Positions 9,833 through 18,978 are shown, counted from the first letter of the stretch. The stretch is 64,000 nucleotides of DNA from CAXMRP01 sp965216515 (GCA_965216515.1 OZ244173.1:3658001-3722000), one strand, 5' to 3'. Numbers and translations: made by a program. Notes: generated by a model not told the origin, from the sequence alone.

Positions 9833-10792
9833 ATGTCACCCGACCGCCCCAATGCCGGTGCCACATCGCCGCAACCGCTCCCGGATGCGCCGCCGGCGAA
9901 TTGGCTGGACCGTTTTGCGCCCGACGCGCTGATACCGTACGGCCGCCTGGCCCGCTGGGACCGCCCGATCGGCTGGCGGCTGCTGTTGTGGCCCTGTTGG
10001 TGGTCGGCTGCACTCGCCGCCGGAGCGGCGGGTCGGCCAATCCCGGACCTGTGGCACCTTTTTCTGTTTCTGGCCGGTGCGATCGCCATGCGCGGCGCCG
10101 GGTGCACCTACAACGATCTGGTCGATCGGGACATTGACGCCGGCGTGGCCCGGACAAGGAACCGGCCATTGCCCTCCGGTGCCGTGACACCGTTTCAGGC
10201 GGCCATTTTCTTAGGCTTGCAGGCGTTGGCCGGGTTGCTGGTGCTGGTGCAGTTCAATCCCTACACGATCGCAACCGGAATGGCCTCGCTGGTCGTCGTG
10301 TTTGTCTATCCATTCATGAAGCGCATCACCAACTGGCCGCAATTCGTTCTCGGACTGGCATTTTCGTGGGGTGCGTTGGTTGGCTGGACGGCCGTGTTCG
10401 GCCGCCTCGATCCGCCGGCATTGCTGCTCTACGCAGCCGCCGTTTCATGGACGATCGGTTATGACACGATCTACGCCCACCAGGATGCCGAAGACGATGC
10501 CCTGATCGGCGTGAAGTCGACCGCTCGTCTGTTCGGCGAATGGACGCGCCAGGTGATCGCGGTATTCTTCGGCCTGACTGTTGTGCTGTTGGCGTTGGCC
10601 GTGGCGCAGGCCGGCGGCGGACTCGCAGCTTATTGTGGCATCGCCGGCGCAGCGATCCACATGGCATGGCAGGTCATCACGCTGAAACCCGGCGACACCG
10701 ACAATTGCCTGGCACGGTTCCGCGCTAATCGGTGGACCGGTTGGCTGCTGTTCGCCGGGCTGCTGGCCGATATGTTGCTTCGCAACGGTTGA
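9833..10792 (+). CDS. ubiA: 4-hydroxybenzoate polyprenyltransferase
   Basis: Integral membrane prenyltransferase that attaches the polyprenyl tail to 4-hydroxybenzoate in ubiquinone synthesis. The 319-aa protein has about eight hydrophobic helices. The first Asp-rich motif is NDLVDRDID (94-102) in an RNRPLPSG context, and the second is YAHQDAEDDALIGVKSTA. ATG 9833 follows an AGCAGGG stretch; an ATG at 9755 would add 26 residues without family character. Its side-chain donor is probably made by the IspB enzyme at 61658, so both halves of this step lie in the window. Confidence 0.93.
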   Translation: MSPDRPNAGATSPQPLPDAPPANWLDRFAPDALIPYGRLARWDRPIGWRLLLWPCWWSAALAAGAAGRPIPDLWHLFLFLAGAIAMRGAGCTYNDLVDRDIDAGVARTRNRPLPSGAVTPFQAAIFLGLQALAGLLVLVQFNPYTIATGMASLVVVFVYPFMKRITNWPQFVLGLAFSWGALVGWTAVFGRLDPPALLLYAAAVSWTIGYDTIYAHQDAEDDALIGVKSTARLFGEWTRQVIAVFFGLTVVLLALAVAQAGGGLAAYCGIAGAAIHMAWQVITLKPGDTDNCLARFRANRWTGWLLFAGLLADMLLRNG

Positions 10793-10797
10793 TACGG

Positions 10798-11361
10798 TCA
10801 GTTGCGGGCGAAGAGTTCCTCGCCGCGAACACGATAGTCGAGCATCTGAAAGCCGGTGTGCCTGCTCACGAGGAATCGGGGACGCTGTCGGCGAAACGCG
10901 CCGGCGCGGCGCGGGCGCGGCATGGCGGTGACGACCTTGCCCATGCGCCGAACGGGTCCGGTGACCGTGCCGTCTTCGGAAAGCTCAAGTCCGGGAAGGG
11001 CCCACAGCCGGGCATAATCGTCCCGGCAGTCCAGCGCATCGCCGAGGCCCGTCGTTGCCCACAGACTGAGTGTCAGTTCCGGATTTTCGTGGAGAAGAAC
11101 GACCGCGAATTGCTGCCCGTTCTTCTTCAGGGCGACGCCCTCAAACTCGCACAGTGCGACGCTGACGAGGAAGGGCCGGCCGTTGAACTCCCGCATCGCG
11201 AAAACCCGCTTGTTTTCGATCGATACGTGGGTCTCCGCCCCATCGGCCGCCCACACCCGGACGGGATCCTGACACGAAAAGGAGACGGGCGCCGGCTTCG
11301 GTTTCTGTTCGAACCGATCGGGAAGAAACTTGACATTGTCTGTCTGACGCATGGGGTTCAC
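10798..11361 (-). CDS. Conserved hypothetical protein, DUF6101-like
   Basis: A 187-aa soluble protein without signal peptide or membrane segment. Recognisable stretches are VSIENKRVFAMREFNGRPFLV, FEGVALKK, a middle part reading LHENPELTLSLW, and a very basic C-terminal block (RPRRAGAFRRQRPRFLV). I recognise this layout as the DUF6101 family of Hyphomicrobiales, a group without known function, but cannot check it here. It is convergent with ubiA (5-bp gap) and divergent from the inositol-phosphatase family gene. The basic tail could bind nucleic acid or membrane, which is inference only. Confidence 0.62.
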   Translation of the reverse strand: MNPMRQTDNVKFLPDRFEQKPKPAPVSFSCQDPVRVWAADGAETHVSIENKRVFAMREFNGRPFLVSVALCEFEGVALKKNGQQFAVVLLHENPELTLSLWATTGLGDALDCRDDYARLWALPGLELSEDGTVTGPVRRMGKVVTAMPRPRRAGAFRRQRPRFLVSRHTGFQMLDYRVRGEELFARN

Positions 11362-11536
11362 CGGCTTGATTTCAGCCCCGGAGTTTTAATTTGAATGCGA
11401 GTAAATCTATTTCTTATCTGTCCGGATCGCCTTAAGGACCGTGGTTAAGGAATGGTGGCTTGCGAACACGGTAAGCAAAACCTCAACGGCGTTCCGATCC
11501 CCTTGCGGCGGCCCTAACATGGGGAAGGACAAATCC

Positions 11537-12346
11537 ATGGACCACACCCAAGACCTTGGATTGATCAGGGAGGCGGCACGCGCCGCCGGCGAAATTGCCA
11601 TGTCCTTTTTCGGCCAGGGGCCCGATGTCTGGCGCAAGTCCGGGGGCTCGCCGGTATCCGCTGCCGACATGGCCGTCGACACCTATTTGCGGACGAACCT
11701 GACGGCCTTGCGGCCGGACTACGGTTGGGTATCGGAGGAATCCGATCCGACCGATCCGGAAACGGATTCCGGTGTGTATTTTGTCGTCGATCCCATCGAT
11801 GGAACACGGGGTTTTCTGGCGGAAGATCCGCGCTGGGCGATTTCTGTGGCCATCGTGTCGGAGGCTCGGCCGGTCACCGCTGTCCTCCATATGCCGGCGT
11901 TGCGGGCCACTTATTGGGCGGGCGCTGGCGTTGGCGCCTGGCTGGACGGGACCGCGCTTGCCGCTTCATCCCGCATCGAACTGTCCGGGGCGCGGGTCGC
12001 CGGCCCTTCCGCCTGGATCAAGTCGCCAATGCTTGCTGACCTGAAGGTCGAGACGCATGCTTATGTTCCCTCGCTGGCCTATCGTCTCGCCCTGGTGGCG
12101 GAGGATACCGTTGACGGCGCCTTTGCCCGCCCGGGATCCCATGACTGGGACCTTGCGGCGGCCGATCTTTTGGTGCACGAAGCAGGCGGCAAGCTGACCG
12201 GTCTCGATGGCAGGCCGCTGCGCTACGGCCGACGGCCGGTGCGGCGGGAATTGCTCGTCGCAGCAGGCGGGATCATGCACGGGCAACTGACGAAAATCGT
12301 GCAGGAGATCGCCGACAGCAGGCATCGGGCAGGAATATCACTTTGA
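11537..12346 (+). CDS. Inositol monophosphatase / CysQ-family phosphatase
   Basis: A lithium-sensitive-type Mg-dependent sugar or nucleotide phosphatase of 269 aa. Visible motifs are WVSEESD (metal-site Glu), DPIDGTRGF (85-93) and the C-terminal WDLAAADLLVHEAGG. Members act on inositol phosphate or 3'-phosphoadenosine 5'-phosphate; the sequence alone does not say which. ATG 11537 is preceded by GGGGAAGGA at proper distance and was preferred over ATG 11519. It leads a unit with a DUF4170 gene, waaA and lpxK, so a link to envelope sugar phosphates is plausible but unproven. Confidence 0.88.
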   Translation: MDHTQDLGLIREAARAAGEIAMSFFGQGPDVWRKSGGSPVSAADMAVDTYLRTNLTALRPDYGWVSEESDPTDPETDSGVYFVVDPIDGTRGFLAEDPRWAISVAIVSEARPVTAVLHMPALRATYWAGAGVGAWLDGTALAASSRIELSGARVAGPSAWIKSPMLADLKVETHAYVPSLAYRLALVAEDTVDGAFARPGSHDWDLAAADLLVHEAGGKLTGLDGRPLRYGRRPVRRELLVAAGGIMHGQLTKIVQEIADSRHRAGISL

Positions 12347-12372
12347 AATCGCGAAAAGGAACGAACGCAGCC

Positions 12373-12636
12373 ATGAATCCGAAAAGCGGGACGATCGACG
12401 CACCCGCGTCTGTGGATGGTCAGCTCTTGCACCTGGTGTTCGGTGGCGAGTTGACCGAGATCGACAAGGTGACGTTCCAGGATCTGGAGAAGCTGGACGT
12501 TGTGGGCTTCTTTCCCAACTATGAGGAGGCCTACAAAGCCTGGAAGGAACATGCGCAAATGACTGTGGACAATGCCCAGATGCGCTATTTCATCGTTCAT
12601 TTGCACAAGTTGCTGGTTCCCGGCGACAAGGATTAG
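12373..12636 (+). CDS. DUF4170 family protein
   Basis: An 87-aa protein of unknown function. The family-typical sequence is QLLHLVFGGEL, then LDVVGFFPNYEEAYKAWK and a C-terminal MRYFIVHLHKLL. There is no membrane segment or signal. ATG 12373 is the likely start; an in-frame TTG at 12343 overlaps the preceding stop codon. Placement between a phosphatase gene and waaA/lpxK is common in this order and hints at a role near lipopolysaccharide synthesis, but no catalytic residue pattern stands out. Confidence 0.8.
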   Translation: MNPKSGTIDAPASVDGQLLHLVFGGELTEIDKVTFQDLEKLDVVGFFPNYEEAYKAWKEHAQMTVDNAQMRYFIVHLHKLLVPGDKD

Positions 12637-12656
12637 GAACAGCCGGTCCGAATTGG

Positions 12657-14018
12657 ATGTCCCAGAAAAAGGGCAGGGCGGCGGTCGCCGCATATCGGGT
12701 TGCGATCGGCCTTACACGGCCACTGGTTTCACCGGTTTTGGCTTACCGGCGCTATCTTGGAAAGGAAGATCCGGCACGAATTGCAGAGCGCCGGGGCATC
12801 GCCTCGCAGGAGCGGCCCGCCGGTCGGCTTGTCTGGGTTCACGCCGCAAGCGTCGGCGAAACCTTGACTGTCCTGCCGATGATCGGGCGGCTGATCGGCG
12901 GTGGCGAGCATGTGCTATTGACCGGCGGAACCGTCACATCCGCTGTCATCGCCGGACAGGCGGTAGAGCGCGCCCGCCGGGATCCGCCCGTCAGGGGCGA
13001 AGAGCGGCGAGGAAGCTTGACGCACCAGTATGTGCCGCTTGACATGCCTGCTTTCATCCAACGGTTTCTGGATTATTGGCGGCCTGATATCGCGCTGTTT
13101 GCCGAATCGGAGCTATGGCCTGTGACCATTGATGCATTGGCGGCCCGGCGCATCCCGCTTGTTTTGGTCAACGCGCGGATGTCGGACAGATCATATCGGC
13201 GCTGGCAACGATTTTCCGGTGCGGCACATGCCCTGTTGAACCGGATCGACCTTTGCCTGGCCCAGTCGGGCGAAGATGCCCGCAGGTTTCGCGAGTTGGG
13301 CGCGAGGCGGGTTGAAAACACCGGCAATCTCAAACTCGACGCGCCGGCACCGGATTGCGACCGGTCGCAACTTGAAGATTTCGCCGCCGCGATCGCCGGC
13401 CGGCCCGTTTTTCTGGCCGCCAGCACCCATGCCGGCGAGGACGAGCACGTGCTTGCCGTTCATGACGCTCTCGTCGCCGGGCCGAACGGCGGGCTGGCCG
13501 GTCTTCTGACGATCATTGCACCGCGACATCCAGAGCGGGGTCCGGATATCGCCCGTCTTGCAGAATCCTGCGGGCTGGTTTCGTCCTCGCGTTCCAGGGG
13601 CGAGCCTCTCGGGGACAGGACCGCGGTCTATATCGCCGATACAATCGGTGAAATGGGCCTGTGGTATCGTCTGGCATCGGTCGCATTTGTCGGCGGATCC
13701 CTGGTGCAGCACGGCGGTCAGAACCCGGTCGAAGCGGCAAAGCTCGGAACGCCCGTCATTCACGGTCCGCATGTGACAAATTTTCGTGCGATTTACGGCA
13801 CTCTGGATGCCTCCGGGGCCGCCTTGCGTGTCGCCGATCCGCACGCGATGCGGCAGGCCGTGCAGCAACTTCTCCTGGAGCCGGATGTCGGTCGGCAATC
13901 GGCAGACCGTGCCAGGGCCTGGGTGGAGGAATCGGCGGGGGCGTTGGACCGGACCCTTGCCGCCCTTCGACCGTTGCGCGGTGGCCAGCCCCGCCATGGC
14001 CATATGGCCGGCGGATAG
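12657..14018 (+). CDS. waaA: 3-deoxy-D-manno-octulosonic acid (Kdo) transferase
   Basis: GT30 glycosyltransferase at the inner face of the cytoplasmic membrane that adds Kdo from CMP-Kdo to lipid IVA. The protein is 453 aa with an N-terminal hydrophobic stretch, HAASVGE at 62-68 with the conserved Glu, LFAESELWP, LVNARMSDRSYRRW, and the CMP-binding region GGSLVQHGGQNPVEAAKLGTP... near residue 345. It lies 20 bp after the DUF4170 gene and 8 bp before lpxK, so it is surely co-transcribed with both. Confidence 0.95.
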   Translation: MSQKKGRAAVAAYRVAIGLTRPLVSPVLAYRRYLGKEDPARIAERRGIASQERPAGRLVWVHAASVGETLTVLPMIGRLIGGGEHVLLTGGTVTSAVIAGQAVERARRDPPVRGEERRGSLTHQYVPLDMPAFIQRFLDYWRPDIALFAESELWPVTIDALAARRIPLVLVNARMSDRSYRRWQRFSGAAHALLNRIDLCLAQSGEDARRFRELGARRVENTGNLKLDAPAPDCDRSQLEDFAAAIAGRPVFLAASTHAGEDEHVLAVHDALVAGPNGGLAGLLTIIAPRHPERGPDIARLAESCGLVSSSRSRGEPLGDRTAVYIADTIGEMGLWYRLASVAFVGGSLVQHGGQNPVEAAKLGTPVIHGPHVTNFRAIYGTLDASGAALRVADPHAMRQAVQQLLLEPDVGRQSADRARAWVEESAGALDRTLAALRPLRGGQPRHGHMAGG

Positions 14019-14026
14019 GGCCGATC

Positions 14027-15031
14027 ATGCCGGCATCACCCAGATTCTGGTGGACATCCCGCGGCCCTCTCGCAATCGCCCTGGCCCTTCCTGCTCTGGT
14101 GTATGGGCGGGTTGCCGCAGCACGTATGGGGCGCAAAGGCGCCAAAGTGCCACTGCCGGTTATTTGTGTCGGAAATCTCGTCGTCGGCGGCGGCGGCAAG
14201 ACGCCGACAGCGATCGCTCTTGCCGATCTTGTCGAGCCGCTCGGGCGCAGACCGGGATTTCTTTCCCGTGGATACGGCGGCCGGAACAAAGGGCCGCTTC
14301 AGGTCGATGCCGAAACCCATGTTGCCACCGATGTGGGCGACGAGCCGCTGCTGCTGGCTGCGCGCGCGCCGACTGTCGTTGCGCGCGACCGAAAGGCCGG
14401 CGCCACGTTGCTTGCCGATCTTGGGGCCGATGTTGTCATCATGGACGACGGGTTTCAGAATCCGTCGCTGGAAAAGGATCTTGCGCTGGTCGCCGTTGAT
14501 TCCGAAGCCGGTATCGGCAACGGAATGACCATTCCCGCCGGTCCGATGCGGGCGCCGCTTTCGGTGCAATTGGCGGCGGCCGACGCAATCATTCGTGTCG
14601 GAACGGGCACAACCGCCGAACCGGTCGTGCGGGCAGCGGCCAAGATGGGCCTGCCGATCATCAACGCCGTTTACGAGCCGGTGCGAAAACGCGGATTCAA
14701 ATCCCGAAACTATCTGGCATTCGCCGGTATTGCCCGCCCGGAGAAATTTTTTCAGACCCTGACCGATGCCGGTGTCACGGTTTCGCAAAAAAGAAGTTAT
14801 GCCGATCATCAGGTTCTGACCGCCGCCGAGTGCCGGCGGCTTTTGAACGAGGCCGAGCGCCGCGATCTGTCGCTGGTGACAACGCAAAAAGACGCCGCAA
14901 GATTACGAGGCGGCACCGGTGCCATGGCGGAACTGTGCGAGGCCGTCCAGATATTCCCGGTCCGGATCCGGTTTGAGGAAGAGGGGCGTCTTCTCATGCT
15001 GCTCCAGCCGCTGTTTCACGACGGTCATTGA
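14027..15031 (+). CDS. lpxK: Tetraacyldisaccharide 4'-kinase
   Basis: Membrane-associated P-loop kinase that phosphorylates the 4' position of the lipid A precursor, giving lipid IVA, the acceptor of WaaA. The 334-aa protein has a short hydrophobic N-terminal segment, the P-loop GNLVVGGGGKTP (49-60), FLSRGYGGR, the DDGFQN motif and SYADHQVL. ATG 14027 starts 8 bp after the waaA stop and gives the standard N-terminus with a hydrophobic ALALPALVYG. With waaA it covers two consecutive steps of Kdo-lipid A assembly. Confidence 0.95.
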   Translation: MPASPRFWWTSRGPLAIALALPALVYGRVAAARMGRKGAKVPLPVICVGNLVVGGGGKTPTAIALADLVEPLGRRPGFLSRGYGGRNKGPLQVDAETHVATDVGDEPLLLAARAPTVVARDRKAGATLLADLGADVVIMDDGFQNPSLEKDLALVAVDSEAGIGNGMTIPAGPMRAPLSVQLAAADAIIRVGTGTTAEPVVRAAAKMGLPIINAVYEPVRKRGFKSRNYLAFAGIARPEKFFQTLTDAGVTVSQKRSYADHQVLTAAECRRLLNEAERRDLSLVTTQKDAARLRGGTGAMAELCEAVQIFPVRIRFEEEGRLLMLLQPLFHDGH

Positions 15032-15114
15032 CGGACGCGCGATTCGCTGCCGTTCGACACGATCCGCAGACGGGGATATTGACCGCGGGAGACGGAAAGA
15101 GGGCGGCAGTGCCG

Positions 15115-15339
15115 CTATTGCGTTTTCCCAGGCTTGCGCAGCGCCTGTTCCCGCGCCAGGCTCGCCGCCGCATCGATATAGGCCTCCTGCCGGTCAACGC
15201 TCCAGTAGCGCAGCTTCGACAGCGGGATCTTTTGATCCGTCTGGGCGCAAATCACGAACTGCCCCGGCACAATGACCTGATAATCGGCATCCAGGTACCG
15301 GACACTGGCTTCACCGCCGCTGGGTTGATGTCGGTTCAT
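15115..15339 (-). CDS. DUF2093 family small protein
   Basis: A 74-aa protein of unknown function. The family pattern is visible: YLDADYQVIVPGQFVICA, then a turn with CAQTDQKIPL and LRYWSVDRQEAYIDAAASL. One Cys and the QxIPL turn recall a zinc-ribbon-like knuckle, but there are too few cysteines for a full site. ATG 15339 was chosen because homology begins there. The gene commonly neighbours lpxK and mutL in Hyphomicrobiales; here it converges with lpxK. Confidence 0.8.
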   Translation of the reverse strand: MNRHQPSGGEASVRYLDADYQVIVPGQFVICAQTDQKIPLSKLRYWSVDRQEAYIDAAASLAREQALRKPGKTQ

Positions 15340-15456
15340 GGTCAAACTCTTGTCCGTTTCCGGCGTCGATTCAAAACTGCCGCGCCCTCTATTCGCCCGC
15401 AAATGACCGCCAGATCACAACACGGATTTCGGGCTGGAGCGATTCGCCCAGGCCAG

Positions 15457-15948
15457 TCAGGGCAGCGCCCGATACCCGCTGCCGAACCCGTTGAGCGAGA
15501 TCGGAATGCCGATGCCCTCTTCCGGGGTTTGAAATATTATGAACGTTGCGGTTTCGCCCGTGCTCATCTGCTCGATCAGCGTGTCATCCATGATCACCTC
15601 GGCCACACAGCCATTGGGCAGGCAACGCACAAATCCGGCTGAACCCAGATCCTTGTCGTCGATTCTGAGGCCAAGGCCGCGCGGCAGCAGGACGCCAAGC
15701 GGTGCCAGCACACGAAGGATTCGCGATTGCTGGTCGGCGGTCTTGAGCACAATTACGGTTAGTCCGACATTTTCCCGGTCTTCGGCGGTCACAAATTGCA
15801 TGACGACACATTGCTCGTTGTGAGACCCCGGCGGCGTGTCGCACCGCACCTCCCAGACGCCGTGCGTGGATTTCACCGCGCCCTGCGCGAATGCACCCGT
15901 TGCCGACAGCAGCGTGGCGGGAATAAGGACAAGCAATCTGATGAGCAT
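15457..15948 (-). CDS. Invasion-associated locus B (IalB) family exported protein
   Basis: A 163-aa secreted or periplasmic protein of unknown mechanism. It has a clear signal peptide (MLIRLLVLIP to AFA, cleavage near residue 21). The mature protein follows the IalB pattern: GVWEVRCDTPP, EQCVVMQF, PLGVLLPRGLGLRI and GFVRCLPNGCVAEV, with four cysteines that could form two disulfides. IalB was named for erythrocyte invasion in Bartonella, but the family is widespread in free-living alphaproteobacteria, so the name should not imply virulence. ATG 15948 was chosen because it begins the signal peptide. It is divergent from the cytochrome oxidase operon. Confidence 0.82.
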   Translation of the reverse strand: MLIRLLVLIPATLLSATGAFAQGAVKSTHGVWEVRCDTPPGSHNEQCVVMQFVTAEDRENVGLTVIVLKTADQQSRILRVLAPLGVLLPRGLGLRIDDKDLGSAGFVRCLPNGCVAEVIMDDTLIEQMSTGETATFIIFQTPEEGIGIPISLNGFGSGYRALP

Positions 15949-16326
15949 CAAACGGTACACGTTTTGCGACCCCCGCGCTTTGCCATTCGGTCCATTTCCA
16001 GACAAATACGACGAACCAAAGCCGTGGTCCACGCCGATTCGCAGCTCGCCAAGCGGTACCAGACCGGTGCACGCTGTCAAGGAATCGCAGGGTCACCGGC
16101 CAGACTTGAGCCGATTTGTGCCAGCCGCGCAAATATGCCGCATCGCCAGGTTTCTCCGTACCGTTGCAAATCTGGACGTGACTGTGGTTCATCCCCCCTT
16201 GCGGTTGGCGCACCGAAACAGGTACGACGAAGCTTGGAATTGTCATATGATGCTGTGGATTCCTCGGGGACGGGCCTTTCTGCAAGCCAGGTCTTCCAGG
16301 TCACGGGAAGCGGAAACGGGATTTCT
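15949..16326. other. 378-bp divergent intergenic region between the ialB-like gene and coxB
   Basis: This is the longest stretch without a gene in the window. It must hold the promoters for the oxidase operon and the ialB-like gene. I see no convincing sigma-70 pair, riboswitch or long hairpin. A 7-bp direct repeat (CCAGGTC at 16287-16293 and 16296-16302) lies 25-40 bp before the coxB start and could be a regulator site. Open frames running through it show no family similarity. Confidence 0.5.
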
Positions 16327-17280
16327 ATGATGCAGATTTGCAAATTGCTGGCGCGTGCCGGCCGGTCTCTGGCCATGTGCGCCGCCGTCGCAGCGGCGTC
16401 TCTTTCTGTAATGACCGCGCTTGCCCCTGCACTGGCCCAGGAAAGCGGGATCAAGCCCTGGCAGATTTCCTTTCAGGAGCCGGCGTCGCGGGTCATGGAG
16501 CACATAATCTGGTTCGGCAATTTCACGCTGGCGATTATCAGCCTCATAGTTGTGCTGGTGTTGGGCCTGCTCGGCTGGTGCATTATCCGGTTCTCCAGCA
16601 AGGCCAATCCCGAACCTTCGAAGGTAACCCACAATACGGCGATCGAGGTGGTCTGGACCATCGTGCCGATCCTGATCCTGCTGTTGATTGCCGTTCCGTC
16701 TTTCCGGCTGCTTTATGCCCAGTTCGACCCCGGCAAGATCTATGAGGACTTCGATCCCAAAGAGACCAAGTTTCTCACGGTCAAGGCGACCGGATATCAG
16801 TGGTACTGGGGTTATGAGTACAGCACCGACGACGACAGCGGCACCTACGGGGTTTCCGGCGACATCAGCTTTGACGCCCTGATGCTGGCCGATGAGGAAC
16901 GCGGTGAAGATGATCCGCGCCTTCTGGCTGTCGACAATCCGCTTGTCGTGCCGGCCGGTGTCTTCGTACGGGTTCAGGTAACCGCCGCCGACGTCATCCA
17001 TTCGTTTGCCGTTCCGGCGTTCGGCGTCAAGATCGATGCGGTCCCCGGCCGCCTGAACGAAACCTATTTCCGGATCGACAGGGAAGGCATTTACTACGGC
17101 CAGTGCTCCGAGCTGTGCGGCAAGGATCACGCTTTCATGCCGATTGCGGTACGGGTTGTGTCTCAGGAACAATTCACCCAATGGGCGGCCGCGGCAGGCG
17201 AGGACCTGGAGGCCGCGAACGCGCGGTTGGCGCGCCTTATCGAAAAACAATCCGAAGAAGTCAGGACAGCGGCGCGCTGA
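16327..17280 (+). CDS. coxB: Cytochrome c oxidase subunit II
   Basis: Electron-entry subunit of the aa3-type terminal oxidase; its periplasmic cupredoxin domain takes electrons from cytochrome c. The 317-aa protein has a signal peptide ending ALA near residue 37 and two transmembrane helices (about 60-88 and 105-130). The CuA ligands are H225, C260, C264, H268 and M271 in CSELCGKDHAFM, with the aromatic electron-entry loop GYQWYWGYEY. ATG 16327 is followed at once by a second ATG; either could start. The larger open frame upstream is not coding. It leads the cox operon. Confidence 0.97.
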   Translation: MMQICKLLARAGRSLAMCAAVAAASLSVMTALAPALAQESGIKPWQISFQEPASRVMEHIIWFGNFTLAIISLIVVLVLGLLGWCIIRFSSKANPEPSKVTHNTAIEVVWTIVPILILLLIAVPSFRLLYAQFDPGKIYEDFDPKETKFLTVKATGYQWYWGYEYSTDDDSGTYGVSGDISFDALMLADEERGEDDPRLLAVDNPLVVPAGVFVRVQVTAADVIHSFAVPAFGVKIDAVPGRLNETYFRIDREGIYYGQCSELCGKDHAFMPIAVRVVSQEQFTQWAAAAGEDLEAANARLARLIEKQSEEVRTAAR

Positions 17281-17313
17281 CGCGCCCGCTGACCAAGGCA
17301 GGAGCTGACAATC

Positions 17314-18960
17314 ATGGCAACCGCTGCAGCACATGACGCCCACGCCCACCCGACAGGGTGGAAGCGCTACGTCTATGCCACCAATCACAAAGACATCGGC
17401 ACGATGTACCTTATCTTCGCAATCGTTGCGGGTATCGTCGGCGGGCTTCTGTCGGTGTTCATGCGCATGGAATTGCAGGAGCCGGGCATTCAGATATTCC
17501 ATGGCTTGGCGCAGATGGTCTACGGCATGGATCCGGAAGTCGCCCTGGACGGCGGCAAGCACATGTTCAATGTGTTCACCACGGCGCATGGGCTGATCAT
17601 GGTCTTTTTCCTGGTCATGCCTGCGCTCATCGGCGGCTTTGGCAATTGGTTTGTCCCGATCATGATCGGTGCACCGGATATGGCCTTCCCGCGCATGAAC
17701 AACATTTCGTTCTGGCTATTGCCGCCGGCGATCACGCTGCTGGTCATCTCCATGTTCGTGGAGGGGCCGCCGGGCGCCTACGGCGTCGGTGGCGGCTGGA
17801 CCGTCTATCCGCCCCTGTCCACAACGGCGCAGCCGGGGCCGGCGATGGATTTCGCGATACTGGCGCTCCACCTTGCCGGCGCTTCATCGATCCTTGGTGC
17901 GATCAATTTCATCACCACCATATTCAACATGCGCGCGCCCGGCATGACACTGCACAAGATGCCGTTGTTTGCCTGGTCGATCCTGGTCACGGCGTTTTTG
18001 CTTCTCCTGTCCCTGCCTGTGCTGGCGGGCGCCATCACCATGCTGCTGACCGACCGCAATTTCGGCACGACGTTTTTTACCGCCGAAGGCGGCGGTGATC
18101 CGATCCTGTTTCAGCACCTGTTCTGGTTCTTCGGGCATCCGGAGGTTTACATTCTCATCCTTCCCGGATTCGGGATCATCAGCCACGTCGTTTCCACCTT
18201 CTCCAGGAAGCCGATTTTCGGTTATCTCGGAATGGCTTACGCCATGGTCGCCATCGGTGTCGTAGGCTTTATCGTCTGGGCCCACCATATGTACACGGTC
18301 GGGATGGACGTCGACACGCAGGCCTATTTCCTCTTTGCAACCATGGTCATAGCGGTGCCGACAGGCGTCAAGATCTTCTCCTGGATCGCCACCATGTGGG
18401 GCGGGTCGATGACCGTGCGCACGCCCATGCTTTGGGCGATCGGGTTCATTTTCCTGTTCACGATCGGCGGCGTCACCGGTGTTCAGCTGGCCAATGCCGG
18501 TCTCGATCGCTCGTTGCATGACACCTATTTCGTTGTCGCCCACTTCCACTACACCATGTCTTTGGGAGCGGTGTTCGCCATCTTTTCCGGCTGGTACTAC
18601 TGGTTCCCCAAGATGACCGGCTATATGTACAATTCGGTCGTCGCCAAAACCCACTTCTGGGTGACCTTCATCGGCGTCAACCTGGTGTTTTTCCCGCAAC
18701 ATTTCCTGGGCCTGGCAGGCATGCCGCGGCGGTACGTGGATTATCCCGACGCTTTTGCGGGCTGGAATCAGATTTCTTCGTATGGATCCTATCTGTCGGC
18801 GATCGGCGTGCTGATCTTCATCTATGGTCTGATCGAGGCGTTCTCGCGCAAGCGCGAGGCCGGCCCCAATCCTTGGGGCGAAGGCGCAACGACACTGGAG
18901 TGGCAGCTTCCCTCCCCACCGCCTTTCCACCAGTGGGAAGAGCTGCCGCGAATCCGCTGA
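17314..18960 (+). CDS. coxA: Cytochrome c oxidase subunit I
   Basis: Catalytic subunit of the aa3 oxidase, with about 12 transmembrane helices, low-spin heme a and the heme a3-CuB centre where O2 is reduced. In 548 aa the heme and copper ligands are visible in TTAHGLIMVFF, FFGHPEVYILILPGFG (CuB His and cross-linked Tyr), WAHHMYTVG (two CuB His) and VVAHFHYTMS (heme a3 and heme a His). The Glu in GHPEV and the Tyr mark a type A1 enzyme with D and K proton channels. An AGGAG lies before the ATG, 33 bp after coxB. Confidence 0.98.
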   Translation: MATAAAHDAHAHPTGWKRYVYATNHKDIGTMYLIFAIVAGIVGGLLSVFMRMELQEPGIQIFHGLAQMVYGMDPEVALDGGKHMFNVFTTAHGLIMVFFLVMPALIGGFGNWFVPIMIGAPDMAFPRMNNISFWLLPPAITLLVISMFVEGPPGAYGVGGGWTVYPPLSTTAQPGPAMDFAILALHLAGASSILGAINFITTIFNMRAPGMTLHKMPLFAWSILVTAFLLLLSLPVLAGAITMLLTDRNFGTTFFTAEGGGDPILFQHLFWFFGHPEVYILILPGFGIISHVVSTFSRKPIFGYLGMAYAMVAIGVVGFIVWAHHMYTVGMDVDTQAYFLFATMVIAVPTGVKIFSWIATMWGGSMTVRTPMLWAIGFIFLFTIGGVTGVQLANAGLDRSLHDTYFVVAHFHYTMSLGAVFAIFSGWYYWFPKMTGYMYNSVVAKTHFWVTFIGVNLVFFPQHFLGLAGMPRRYVDYPDAFAGWNQISSYGSYLSAIGVLIFIYGLIEAFSRKREAGPNPWGEGATTLEWQLPSPPPFHQWEELPRIR

Positions 18961-18978
18961 CCGGATAGTGGGTGGATC

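Noticed and set aside
15949..16326. Possible sigma-70 promoter for coxB (for example TATGAT near 16250)
   Set aside because: No -35 hexamer at 16-18 bp spacing; the match is within chance for 378 bp.
16243..17589. 448-aa open frame antisense to coxB
   Set aside because: coxB has all CuA ligands and the antisense product is His/Arg-rich without homology.
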